Positions 37,966 to 49,911 of a stretch of DNA of 64,000 nucleotides are shown here, piece after piece. The stretch lies in contig NC_031769.1 of the NCBI RefSeq assembly GCF_001522545.3, positions 70,112,640 through 70,176,639 on the forward strand, given 5' to 3'. The notes beneath the pieces were generated by a model. It made no database searches. It had not been told where the DNA came from and saw nothing but the letters and a program-made list of their open reading frames with translations. The stretch is from Parus major (taxonomy: Eukaryota; Chordata; Aves; Passeriformes; Paridae). Numbering within the stretch: the first letter of the stretch is position 1; each line of letters begins with the position of its first letter. The translations under genes were made by a program, and so were the position numbers.

Positions 37966-38684
37966 TGTTGGCATTTAGGGAAATTAGTGGGAACCACCCA
38001 TGGAAGTGATTTCTGTGAGAGAAGCTGCTGGGAGCTTTTTCTGTGCTCGAGATCAAGCTAATAGTGTGCCACTTCTGAGAACTGACAGCATTTTGCACCA
38101 CTGAAAAGTACAATCACCTTTGTGAACACCACCTTTTAAAAACCCAAGCCTGGGAACTTCTTTCCCCTTTCCTTCCAGCCTTGAAAGGTATCCGAGCTCT
38201 GGTGCGGCCGGACCAGCTCCCCTGTGGCCTGTGCGGCCTGGAGGGTTGGGCTGAAGCCCAGCGGCTCCCTGGTGGTGGATGGAGACTGCGGGGAATTCCC
38301 CAGGCCTGGCCGGGCTGTGCTGCAGCACTGGCTTCACCTGGGAAGCCCTCCAGCTCCCATTCTGGCCGGGTGGCTGAAGGCCTTCCCAGGGGAGCCCCGG
38401 CCCCAGGCTGGGCGGAGCCATGGCTGCTGACACTTGCCAACACCTCTCTCCCTCCCTCCGGCCCACACAGATGGCTCCAGGCTGTTCATCCCTCCCAGCC
38501 AACACCGTGACTGCCTGCCGCAGCTTGGGCCAATATTTAACCCTTTCACTACACAGTTGAGACCTACAGACTTTGGTCCTCTCTCCAGAGAGAGAAAAGA
38601 TGGAGCAATCGACACATAAAGAGACAACATGAAATATCAAGGTCAGTAAAAGAGTCATGCCTCAAATGGAAAAGTGATGAGGAG

Positions 38685-38725
38685 ATATTTCAGCCGAATT
38701 TTTCAGCCAAATGAGGCTGAAATAT
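38685..38725 (+). repeat. LTR-internal stem-loop with 11-bp arms
   Basis: ATATTTCAGCC (38685-38695) and GGCTGAAATAT (38715-38725) are perfect reverse complements around a 19-base loop. The loop contains a second direct copy of TTTCAGCC (38701-38708). The related LTR at 22 kb keeps a shorter inverted pair at the equivalent place. Confidence 0.8.
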
Positions 38726-39352
38726 TCTTATGATAAGGTCATGGAGATGGACAATAAAACTTTAATTCATGGAAGAGTATTGGGGTAATGAAGTATACAA
38801 ACTATAGATCTGAGCAAAGGTATCCATTGATGAAGCCAAGCAGATGTTGGAGTAGGTGTGATCCCATGAGACACTTGAACAGAGAGATGAGAGCTGATGA
38901 AGACCCTTTGGCCCCAGGGAGAAAAGAAGAAAACCTCTGTTCCCAAAGATAATCACAGAGACAGATGGAAAGAACCTTTACCGTTGAGTAACTCATCCTT
39001 AAAATAATATCCCTTGCATTCATGGCCCATGCACACACCTCTAGGAGGGCTGTGAAAATGGGAGGAGGGCATGGTAGCAGAGTTTGTGCCCAGGCAGCTG
39101 CCATTTGTAGAAATGAAAAGCCACAAGAAATCTGCTTCTTGTGGAGAAGTCTCCATGGCATGACAAAAGAAAACTCCTGTCCCTACAAAGACTGATGAAA
39201 AGACATATAGTGTAGTTGATGTATAGTTGGTACTGCTTTAACATCACAGGTTTTGTCTCTACATTGTCAGTTGGGAAAGGAAAAAAGGTTGGGTAGGGGG
39301 AGGAAAGATTTCTGGAGGTTTTATTCTGGTTTCTTATTCTTGTAGTTCTGTT

Positions 39353-39358
39353 AATAAA
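39353..39358 (+). promoter_or_regulatory. LTR polyadenylation signal
   Basis: AATAAA about 118 bases before the LTR end. It is conserved in sequence and position in the sister LTR at 22 kb (there on the minus strand). A position shortly before the R/U5 boundary is usual for retroviral LTRs. Confidence 0.7.
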
Positions 39359-39478
39359 GTTTCTTTATTCCTTTTAATTTTTAAGCCTGTTTTGCCCTTC
39401 TCTTAATCCATATCTCACACCAAGGAATGAGTAACTACTCTGGTGATTTTAGCTAGCGCTAAAACCCACCATATTATT

Positions 39479-39496
39479 TGGTGCATTGGCCGGGAA
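39479..39496 (+). promoter_or_regulatory. Retroviral primer-binding site, tRNA-Gly
   Basis: TGGTGCATTGGCCGGGAA is exactly complementary over 18 bases to the 3' end of vertebrate tRNA-Gly (acceptor stem, T-arm side and CCA, from known tRNA-Gly sequences). It lies seven bases after the LTR's CACCA end, where minus-strand DNA synthesis of a retrovirus is primed. This fixes the LTR as a 5' LTR in plus orientation. Confidence 0.88.
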
Positions 39497-42400
39497 ACTC
39501 AAATTGGCGAATCTAAACTACTGCACTTCAGAAAAGCAACATGCTCTGCACAGATGTAAATCAGCAGGAAAGTTTCAGCTCAAAACAGAGTAAAGGCTTT
39601 CTCACATGGGAACATCCTGCTTATCCTCTAAGAAAGTCAAAACATGCATTATTGCAGTGGCACATTGGCACAAATGCTGCATTATTAAATTTTTTTCTGC
39701 TTACTTAAAATCCCATTCCAGATAAGTATGTTTCATATCAATATGAGAAGTTTCTAAAGTATAGAGTATCTTGGGAATCCCATGAGGGTAAATACTGGTA
39801 GATCAGTTCCTAAGAGGTCTTGCTCTGTGTGTGCACGAGAAAGAGAGTGAGAGAATGTGTTTGTTTTATACAGCTATACCCACCCAGAGATATAAGGCTT
39901 GGTTCGTTACTGCTTTGCACTTTGCATATTTTCTTGTGCCAGGAACAAGATATAAAGTCTACTAAATGCTACCAATCCAGAAAAGTAGTGTTTTACATAC
40001 TCCCTGGTACATGTTCTTATGAGCTCTGAAGCAATTATTACTCTGGTCTGTTAAAGGCAGGCCATTAGTTCTACTGCCATAAACCATGCTGAACAGCAGT
40101 GAAGCATTGTCAATACCTAGGATAGGAAGGACATACAAATTCCTGCTATCATTACAAGAAAAACATGAAGAAAGCTACTGCCAACAAAATGCAAACAAAC
40201 TAACCCGATCATATATTTTATAGTTGAAGAAAAATAAAGCCTTCAAAAGTTCTGGGGGAATAGAAATACATGTGACCCATTATTGTCACACAGCAACAGA
40301 AGAACATTCTCTGTAATGACTGTAGCCCAGCCTCCTAAACAGGATCTCCAGCTTTACAAGGTTAAAGTTAAATGTCTTTATTAATTACACCAAGTGGGGG
40401 TAAATTTAATTTTTTTAATATTGAAATGATAGGATGAAGAAGAAAGAGCACATCGAGCAGTTTTTCTTTATTTGAGCATTTTATAGAGGAATTCCAACTT
40501 GTGTATGGAAAGATTCCAATATAACAGAAAGAATTTTGCCTATTACATGGCTGTTACTGTTTGGGTAAAATGAAGGATCTTATCTTATCTTATAAGCCAA
40601 TTCTTATGATAGGGCTAAATAAAGTTGCAAAATTTAAGCCATTTAAGATTCTAGATAGATGGAAGAAATCTCTGGCTTTCCATGAAGGCAGATAGCATCA
40701 GTCTTGAAAGGTCTTTTTCACCACTCCTGCTTGGTTCAATAGTAGGAGGTATGGACTTACAAACAGATGTTTTGAAAGTTTACCTTTGCAGCTTTTAATT
40801 AAAATGTATAAGGTTATGTAATTAAGACATTTGGTGGTGTATGCCATTGCATGAGTACATGAAAAGGAAAAAAAGTATTTGCAAATCCTGAGTTTTTTAA
40901 CATGTGTATACTCTGTGACTTTCAATAATCTTAGATTTTAGTTTATTTCCTTTAAAGGCAACATTGCTAGTTTAGGTAATGTTCAATGGGTTTGTTTAAA
41001 GAAAAATTTGTACAAAGATTAAGATTCTCCAAGTCAAAAGTTTAGATAAAGGTAGATAAAGGCAGAAAGAAATAAAAAGAAACAATGGATAAACACAGAG
41101 CAGATAAAAGCATAAAAAGATGACAGGTGAGAAGAAGAGAGAAAGCTTACCAAAATGCTAACTTTGGAAAGGAAAAGACTTTGTATAAACTTAGTGAGTC
41201 TCAGTGTCCAGCTGAATAACATCACTGATATTAAGCATACAAAGGAACTGTGTTAAATCTAAATGTAAACTCCTTTCACAGTATAAACTTTAAGTAGTGT
41301 CTTGCTTTGTTATTGTAATGGGTGAAATGAAAAAATATCTCCACTTCTACAAGCTTTGTTCTCCTCCGGGTTGTGCAGAACTTCATCTTTACAAGACTGT
41401 CCCATACTGTACATCAGGGAGGTTTGCACTCATGAATTGAGTTGTGCTAGAACAAAGAAAATTAATAGCTATTTAATTAGTCATATAGTTTATAGCGGTC
41501 AGTTCTTTGTCTTAAATTTAAATTATATAATTGGAAATTTCAGAACTATTTATTTTCTGCTCTATTTAGTCTGTCTCCAAATAGAGAAAATCAGTACTCC
41601 TGCAGAGGGTCAAACAGTTTTCACTATGCTTGGGGGTGGCTCAGGACTATTGTGGAAGTTACAAAATTATTTGCAGCTCTTCCTATTATTATGCTCATAA
41701 TCAGAATGAATATTTGAAGTTTCCAGTTTTAAGACCGTGTTCTCCAATATATCAAAATGTAATGCTTCACTTAAGATTTTTCCTGATGTTTTTTATTATT
41801 TTATTTCTTAATCTCTCTGGGCAGAATTGAGATTGAACTCAGCAAAAATGAAAGAAGTCTGTATTTACACTTACTGAAAACAAATCTGTATCAAAAATTA
41901 AGAGTGAGAATTCTTGCAAGACCTTACAGACTTTAGTTATCTATTATAAATTGGAAAGGAGATGAGTGCCAAAGATGCTCAGACTCCCTTAAGAAGTCAA
42001 CATTTAAAATCCTCTTGAAGGCAAGAAAAATGTCAGAGAAAATGTCCAACTCCTTTGCCACAGAGCTAAGCAGATCTGATAGTTAAATTCATGCCCATCA
42101 GAAGCAATACTTTTCACTTCTTTATTAAAGAAACATTGGAGAAAAAGAAAGATTATATAGGATTGTTTGGGTAAAGTTTTACCAAAACACCCCTGAACTG
42201 GGGGCTGTTTATTTATGAATAGGCATAGGATATTTTAAGTATTTTGTAAAGTGTGGTAAATTATATAGTGATCACAGTGATTACAATTTGTAACAGCACT
42301 TAAAATGAGGAGCAGGAGTTGGAATGAGCAGAACTATCTGTGTGGTAGGGCAGATAATGAAACCCTTCCAAGAGTTTCCACTTTCCCCTATCCAATACAT

Positions 42401-44065
42401 ATTTCTGGAGTTACATACTTCTTTGGACTGTGCAGCTTAAGAGCATTTGCAATATGAAGACCTGTCAAGCACAATGCATTGTCTGACTTATTTTGTAGTA
42501 ATGTCTTACTGTTTTTTGCCAAAACTTGCATAGTCAATGTATCTGAATATGTGTACTCCTTATTTTCAGAGTTAAGTGCTGAAGTTTTTAAAGAATAACC
42601 CAAATTATTTTAATCAATGGAGGACTTTTACGTCAACCAACTTAGGATCGGTGATCATCTTCCAAAGGGAAGAAAAAGAAAATTAAATCAAGAATTTCTC
42701 TCTCTTAAACCCCAAAGGTCAGTTGTACTAAAATTGAAATTAATTCAGCTTCCTCTAGTTTAGAAATTTATTTGTGCGTTCTTCTTTCCATCACACACTT
42801 CAAGGTTATCATGAGACTTTTTGGCATTCAAAGTGCCTGTTGTGGCAGAAAAAAAGGTGTAGTATATTTTTAGCATGGGTTTATTGATGCAGGTGAAATC
42901 AGGCACAGATTTACCAACAAATGAGCCACCCAGAAGACATATTAATTGGAACCGCAAATTTAAGTGAGCAATATAAAATACATGCAGTGAGCCAAACCTG
43001 AATTCATAATAATTCCTTTCACTGCAGAAACTGGAATCTAAGAGTGAAGCCAATTCTGTTAGAGAACTTAAATTTATTTTATTGCTCACAACTATCAAAC
43101 TCTTAGTTCATGTAAAACATTGCAATTGCATAGATTTTACTGGAGCTATGCAGTTTATACTACCCAAAGATTGCACTTAAAATTGTATCTGGTAAAATCA
43201 GCACAGATTTAAAGTACTGAGTATGCCAATAAATAACTCCAAGGAAGTTATTAGCAATTAATTCAGAATATTGAATACACCCAAACACTATAGCTTCCTA
43301 GAAAATCCTAGAAAATTAAAAATTTTCCTTTTGCTTGTTGCTGTATCTGCAGGGACAGAGGCTTGTTGTGATTCATTTCTGAAGGTGGTTCAACTTATGT
43401 CTTAGATACATATCTCAGGTGATCTGCTGTCAGGGTTAGGCTTGTATCCCTTCAAAGGATATGATGTTCCGTAAATAATATGTCCTTGGTAGCCATTGTT
43501 GTGGTTACTGTTGTCAGGAGAGCTAATGAAACTGACAAGTAGAAAGAGCTCATCCTCCTCAAAGAATTGACTGTTAGAACCCTCTCATGCACCTTGCTCC
43601 TGCCCTTTGCCTTGGGCACAGCCATCTCTCAGTTCTCGTGATTAGTCTGCTGGCAGGCAAGAATTGCAATATCAGTTCTACTCTTGATAGGTGGAAACAC
43701 ACAGAGTGGGGTTTTTAGCACTCAGTAACATAACTTAGAGCACAGTGAGATCCCAATCTGGCCTTCAGCACCTGCATCTTGCCAGAAGATGCAGAGAGGC
43801 AGCACTAACTAGGCTCTTTTCCAAATAAAATCTATGTAGAATAGGAAAAACTATTCTGAATGGAAGATTAGGGAAGTTGTCTGAATTTTTCCTTAGTGCC
43901 CTGATCAGAAGAAAACTAAGGCATGCTTAGTAAGTCTTATAATCTATTACTAAAAGAGGCCCCATCTAGTTCAAGTGAAGTGTAAGCTTTCATCTCAGAC
44001 AGATTCCCCAGTGTGGCTGCCCCACAAGCCATTCTGCTAGGAGAAGCAACAGCAATGGAATATGC
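39497..44065. other. Short retroviral leader remnant, then AT-rich DNA
   Basis: Perhaps the first tens of bases after the primer site are retroviral leader. No gag-, pol- or env-like frame follows. Past that I see no gene. The frame at 41356-41700 (plus) has no domain. Confidence 0.5.

Positions 44066-44097
<32 letters not shown>
44066..44097. repeat. (AAT)n trinucleotide microsatellite
   Basis: About ten and a half perfect ATA/AAT units with no interruption. Confidence 0.96.
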
Positions 44098-44098
<1 letters not shown>

Positions 44099-46739
44099 TG
44101 AATTAAATATATCTCACAAAATAATTAGCTGAAGGTATATGTAATGAAGACTCGGCAGATATCCACATTGTACTAGAGCTGTGAGGATTTTAGCCACACT
44201 TAGAGTCAGGGCTATGCTACTACTGCTATACATCAAGACTTTATAGTTTAAAGGTAGTGTTTTGTGTTTTATAATTTTAACAAAGGTTTGCTTAGGGAGT
44301 GGCAAGAAAGGAATATGTTGTTTTGCTGTATTAAGGCTCAATATTTGGATCTATAGAATTCCTCTATAAAGCTGCTTCAGTTGTTTCATTCATAGGAAAA
44401 CCATCTGTTGTTGACTTTGATATCTCACTATACTTAAAACCACTAAGAAATTGGTGGCTAGGATCTCTTGCTGTTTGTCTTTTTAACTGACAGTGCAATG
44501 CTGCCCCATTCAGTTTTGAAAACACCTGTCACTTTTTTTAATGTATTCTTTTTTCCTTACACCACATTTGTTTTAAAGCTAAAAGATTTGACAACAAGTC
44601 TGTACTACTGGGAGCTTTACTACTGACTTCAAGGGGAATACAGCTGAGATCTGTATAGATCTCTACCTTGGCTTGAATAGACTTTAGATGAGTGCCTCTG
44701 GTTTCATGTTATACTCAGCTGTCAGTCTAGAGTTAAAATGAAAAAATGCAACTCTCTCAGGTGAAAAAAACAGAATCATGTTTTTGTTTCATCCTCACTG
44801 TACTCATGGACAATGCCTAGCTGATACACCTTTGTGTGTTTCTTGTAAATGAAAGCCATAGCATTTCAAAAGCAGCCCTTCCGTTACCTCGATCTGTCAG
44901 TACATGACTTACCACGTTATCAAAACTGTTGTGTCTTAAATTATGATGAGCTGTAGAACTTCACAGGACTTGTGCCTTGTATGTCTTGGCACAGTATAAA
45001 AAAAATTTATGTGAGTGCATTTTTTTAGAAGGTTTCTTAGTTGCATATCACTTTCCACTCCTTAATTCTATTTCTCCTCTTCCTTGGAAAGGAAGAGCAT
45101 ATTTGCAATTATCTCAGGACCCTCATGAATGGTCTATATCTACCTAAGTATTCCACCTCTTGAGGTCAGCAATAAACTTGAAATATATCTCACATGATAT
45201 ATTTCAACATTTTATAAGAAAATGTTAAACAGTCCATGTTGAAAAATAAACCTAAACTTTTTCTTACGCAGTGAAGACTTTTTCTTACACTTCTTTTTCT
45301 TCAGAAATTAGATAATGTTCCCACATACATACCATACATAAATATATATAATTAAAAACCCTCCAAACTTTCTTGGAGAAATAGTGTTTACAAATTGATT
45401 TCAGTTAAAAGTAATAAAGGCAATTAAACAGCAAAGAGTTCTGATATTAATTTTTAAAAGTTCAGCTAGTTTCCTAAGAGTTAAGGGCATTATAGACATT
45501 AATTTCTTAAGCATTTTTTTTTTGTCCTTGTTTCAGGGTAGAGAATATATTAAACAGGTACAGTCAATCGAATTTTAACTGTCTGAAAAACCAAAGGTAG
45601 GAGATAGTCATTTACAACTCTCCATTATAGTTTTACTTAGACAATTTAAATCAATCTTTGTGGTTATTGAGATATGTACAATTTGTTTATTGAGTTTTAT
45701 ATGTTTCTGAAGATATTATGACTCCTTACATCTGTAGCTTAGAATACGACAACCCAGGTTCATTTGATTTGTCAGCTGAATTGTGTTTCAGAAGACTCTA
45801 AGTGTTTCTGTCAAGTTGGTTCTTTATAAGGGTTAAAAACAAAATAGTAAACTTGAAAAATCAGCTCTTGACTGCAACAATCCAGTTCAATTTGTAACAT
45901 ACTGAAAGAAAATCAAAACAGTCCTGGGAAGAATTAGCACAGCAATAGTGAGTGTAACAGCAAAGCACAATGCATGGTAAGACATGTTTTGGTTTTGTGT
46001 CATTGAACATTATCTCCACTTCAAAGATAATGTATAAGTAACAGTATCTATTCTCTCATATCTCTAACCTTTAAAAGGTGCACATGCAAACTTCGATTTT
46101 CCCTGCCTGTCTGGCTACTGAAATCTCTGGTAATAGAGACAATGAAATCCAACAAGTGACAAATTTCCATCTAAAATCTAGTGGGACTAAAAAATTAAAA
46201 GTTAGTTCAGAAATGCTGCCTCTGTTCAGCATCTGTTTCTTTCAATGACAACACTTCAGGGCTCAACATTAGCCTCTCATTCTTTTTCACAAGTATTCAT
46301 CAGGTAAAGGACATTCTGAATGGACTGCTGCTGGCATCTAATGTATGACCAAGATGCCATCTTTCTGGGGAGAGAATACTTGGCTCAGCTTTTAAAACCA
46401 CAAGGAGCTCCTTAAAGTGAACTTTACACTCATTTTTTATTTAGATCATCCCAGACACTATGAATCACTTCCTATTACGGATAATTCAAACATTCAAATT
46501 CCTATGCCATTAAACTTCAAATCCATGCCTTCTGCATCAAAGCAATACAGCAGAAAATTAACATCAAAATCTGGCCTAATTCCTTTCATTTTCTAAATGA
46601 AAAAGGACAGTCTGTTCAATCTCCAGAGGTATGCTACAGGCAGCATGTCCAGATGGATGTCAAATAGTAGACAAAAGTCAGTGACTTATGAATAGTTTCA
46701 TTCATTAGTCTACAAGCATGTTAAAAATAATAAAGACAA
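44098..46739. other. AT-rich DNA, no gene seen
   Basis: This contains the inverted repeat at 45180. No transposable element or exon is recognised. Confidence 0.5.
45180..45205. repeat. Perfect 10-bp inverted repeat
   Basis: GAAATATATC and GATATATTTC flank the 6-base loop TCACAT. AT-rich arms of this length can occur by chance in such DNA. Confidence 0.65.
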
Positions 46740-46860
46740 ACAAAATTTTTGCAGCTGAAGAAACTGAAGTCTGAGAGTAAATGCTCTGGTCACTTTTACA
46801 GTATAGGAGAGGTTCAGGTCTGGAAACCAGAGCTGGACTTAAACAGCTTCTTGGGTCTGA
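46740..46860 (+). repeat. Possible MIR-like relic
   Basis: The phrase 'gctgaagaaactgaagtctgagag' resembles the MIR/CORE motif 'gatgaggaaactgaggc.cagag'. After a diverged middle, 'ccagagctggacttaaac' resembles the MIR phrase 'gcagagctgggatttgaac'. Weak by eye. Confidence 0.35.
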
Positions 46861-49688
46861 AGTAGAAAACATGGTAAGTACTAAATGTGAAAGGTTGTAA
46901 GATATTTATTTAGCTTACTGTCTTTTCCTTAGATGTTACGGCAGGACAGATTATTTCACATGGTCTTATTTAGCTGACAGACTCTTGTAAAAGGATTTTG
47001 ACTTACCATGGTCTTGCATCATAGTCTGTCTGTGCATTTCATAATTTCTGTATCTTGTTAGATTTTTTTTCTGTTGCATCCACTACAGAGTATCCAGTGC
47101 AGGTGTGAATTGCAGCTGGCCAAGCCACTACTCAGAAACTCCCCTCATACCCTCTCTTTCCTTCTGACAGTCAGAACAGTCCATTACTGAGAGGACAGAT
47201 CTGTTAATCTGCTGTGAAGAAAAACAGGAACCTAAATACTAGGTCGTAGGCTAATCAAATAATGAGAAACACAAGAAATAGAGGTGAACTAAAATAAGTT
47301 TATTCAGCCAATAACCAGATTTGACCAGCAAAAATGAGCTCTGAGAAAAAGGTTCAAATCTATGGCTTAATTAATGCTGCGATTTCATGGTAGATTAGAT
47401 TAAACATCTATGTGGAATTACATGATGTATTATCAGAAAAGATCAACAGCCACCTGTTTCTAGTGCTGCTGACTCTAAAGAAGTGACCTTGACAGTGGAA
47501 ACTGATACACAGTTCTGCCAGACTGCACAAGATGCTCTCCTAAGGATCCAAATCTTCCAGATTGCCTTAAGTTTATTTCAGATATGATTCAGCTTCAAAG
47601 TAATTGAAAAATGGCTTAGTGATTTTGGAATAAATTAGCTTTCCATAATTCAGAATGTTGGTTCGAACAAGGCCCTGCACAATTGTTAATCATATAGATA
47701 GTAAAAAATTAAGTTGTTTACGATAAGTGGAAGGCTGGGAAGAGATTTACTATGATAGCAGCCCTGAAAAGACTTTCAGAAATGTATTTGCTTTGATGCA
47801 AATCATAGCTGTTTGTCCACTGCATTTTCTATGTAAAGTGAACCCAGGGACTAAAAAGAAACTTTACAATCCAGTAAAGAAACTGCCAAATGCTAAATGT
47901 CTGATTATGAATTAATTTGCAGTCCCTAATGACAATTGAAATTGTCTTGACAGGAACCTGGGTAAAAGAAACACTTCTAATTGTTAATGCCAACAACAAA
48001 TTTAAATAAATGCCTGCACAGAAAGTGGTATGTCAACTTTGGAATAACTATACTTATCAGGACTTATTTTTTCACAAAACAGATTGTATTTAATATGTAG
48101 CTTTCAATCACCATGATGTAGCTTCGCATTGTTGGTCTAGAGAGCATGTTGCAGGATGATGCTATAAATTTATTAAATAGAGTGTGTTTTGTGACAAAGT
48201 AGATCATCCAATCATGGAAAAGAAGCAAGTACTTGGCTTTAGGCAACTGAACACCGATACCCAAAGGAGTACTTGCAAGCAGTCAGTTTGCAATAACACA
48301 GGCTACAAGTTGCTTGTGCAGAATAATCAGCAAGTAGTTGGGAGGAACAAACAAATGGTAGCAATCATTGTCCCTCACAGGTAATTACCATAAGAAGAAA
48401 AAGAATTAAAGTAATTGAATAAAAATGTACATAGATTGTTTACTCAGCTCTATTAGCAGCAAGCAGCACGCTCTCATTGGAAGTAAAAGACAAGAAATAA
48501 AACATTGCTTAGAGCCTCAATGAAACAGTGATACTGGTTTCCACAACATTACCTGGCATTTTAAAAACACTAGCAAGAAACAAGAATTCAAATGGACCCC
48601 ATAAATACTTTTGCAAGTTTACTTATTCTATACAGATTATGCATTATGGGTTGAATACTGTTGCCACTGCCAAAGATTTCACTGAAACTTGGGCAACAGT
48701 TTGGAGCTGGATTTCACCACTTCTGATGTCAAGAACAGCTTGCTTTTTATTCTCATAAATATTAGCAACTGATACAAGAAAAAGAGATAAAAATGCTAAA
48801 CTCCAGTCAGAGCAGCAAGAAACTTTCAATGGTCAATTTTTAGGAGAAAATCCTTTTGCAGTCATGGTTTATTTTGAGTATGTTTCTGCTTCTGCATTGT
48901 TTACCATTTTTTGGTCCCTATATTTTTTTTTCTCTTTGTGGTAGGGGAACTTAATTTTTATCTTCTTTAAATAAACTTTTTTTGGCCTAAATGAATCTTT
49001 CTGTTTACCTTTCCAGAATTTGTCAGCTAGTCCAAGAAACCTCTTCTACAAAATAATAAAAGCACAGCTGAAGAAGTCAGCTTCTCTTTACTCACATAGA
49101 CAGTCTTCGAAGATTTCACTTCCCCCAGGGCTATAGGTAAGCAGGCATTAGAGAAGAAGTGATTGGAGAGCTAAAAGACTGCTTTTCGTGCTGCACCAGT
49201 CATTCTACTGGATGGATTGTCCTTAACAGAAGTCACACAGGCCAAATTTGCAATTTGTAGTTCAGTTTTACAGATGCTACCTATACTTTATGCACACATG
49301 TATAAATGCATGTATGCATGCAAAGTATGTCAGTATGTGTGTACATATGCTCATGTATACACATACAGACATACTGTTACTGATATCCACTTTTGTCTGC
49401 TTATTCTAGTCTGTCTTTTTCTCTTCTCTGATATAACTCTTCCTTTGAGGATTTTAAAGATACTTGTTAACTTGATGACAAAGCTAAATTCAGGTCCAAA
49501 AAAAAAAAAACCTCAAAAACCTTCCACTATTGGCTAAGATTAGTATTGAGCTGCAACTTTGCCTTTCAAGACAGTCTTTAAATAATTTTTAACAAAATAC
49601 ACAACAAAGGCATCCTTAAAACCACTTTTCCATTAGTAGGTCATATAAGTGAGTCCACAGGGAAAGAATCTTATTTATTATTTACATT
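46861..49688. other. AT-rich DNA, no gene seen
   Basis: No repeat is recognised. Short frames at 48184-48384 and 48528-48758 (plus) show no family features. Confidence 0.5.
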
Positions 49689-49911
49689 TTAGTAGCACAC
49701 CTTGTGTAAGGCTCTGTCCATAGAGACAGCCAAACAGGTGGTTCCATTGATTTCCTGCAGCATTCCCAAGTACAGGTTTTCAAAAGCCTCCCAAAGGGCT
49801 TCGTGCTGATGTCCAAAGGAGAAGAGGGAGGAGATGGTATCTGGCTGTATTCCTCGGTGTTGCAAGCAGTACTTAAGCTGTGTAACATACCATGGGGCAG
49901 AATTGTCCAAA
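49689..49911 (-). CDS. Candidate terminal coding exon, gene unknown
   Basis: On the minus strand an open frame runs to a TAA stop at 49689-49691. Codons from 49910 downward give a balanced, globular-protein-like peptide of 73 residues. It has local motifs APWYVTQLKYCLQHRGI, EALWEAFENLYLGML and a C-terminal ALHKVCY. Many codons end in G or C although the neighbourhood is AT-rich. A plausible acceptor (a CTAAC branch-like motif, a pyrimidine-rich stretch and AATCCAG) ends at 49912, so the exon would start at 49911 with one base of a split codon. The frame stays open to about 49961, so unspliced reading is also possible. There is no ATG near the start. An AATAAA lies about ten bases after the stop. 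I do not recognise the protein. It could be a last exon, a pseudogene fragment or chance. No partner exon was identified upstream. Confidence 0.4.

Larger units (their letters stand above)
37966..39471 (+). mobile_element. Endogenous retrovirus 5' LTR
   Basis: About 1.5 kb is homologous throughout to the minus-strand LTR at 21911-23342. The 5' boundary (TGTTGG at 37966) is my best estimate from where the alignment fades. The 3' end is 'aaaacccacca'. The order is an AT-rich start, a GC/CpG-rich block (about 38185-38530), 'atggacaataaa' near 38748, a strong stem-loop (38685-38725), 'cacagagacagatgg' near 38953, and a polyadenylation signal near 39353 followed by 'gcctgttttgc'. A primer-binding site lies seven bases past the end, so this is a 5' LTR whose internal region is otherwise lost. 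The long minus-strand frame at 38053-38658 (201 codons) lies over the GC-rich part and reads as antisense LTR, not a gene. Confidence 0.85.

Noticed and set aside
38053..38658. Longest open frame of the window, 201 codons, minus strand
   Set aside because: It lies over the GC-rich core of the plus-strand LTR, where stop codons are rare. Overlapping frames exist on both strands, and no protein family is recognisable.
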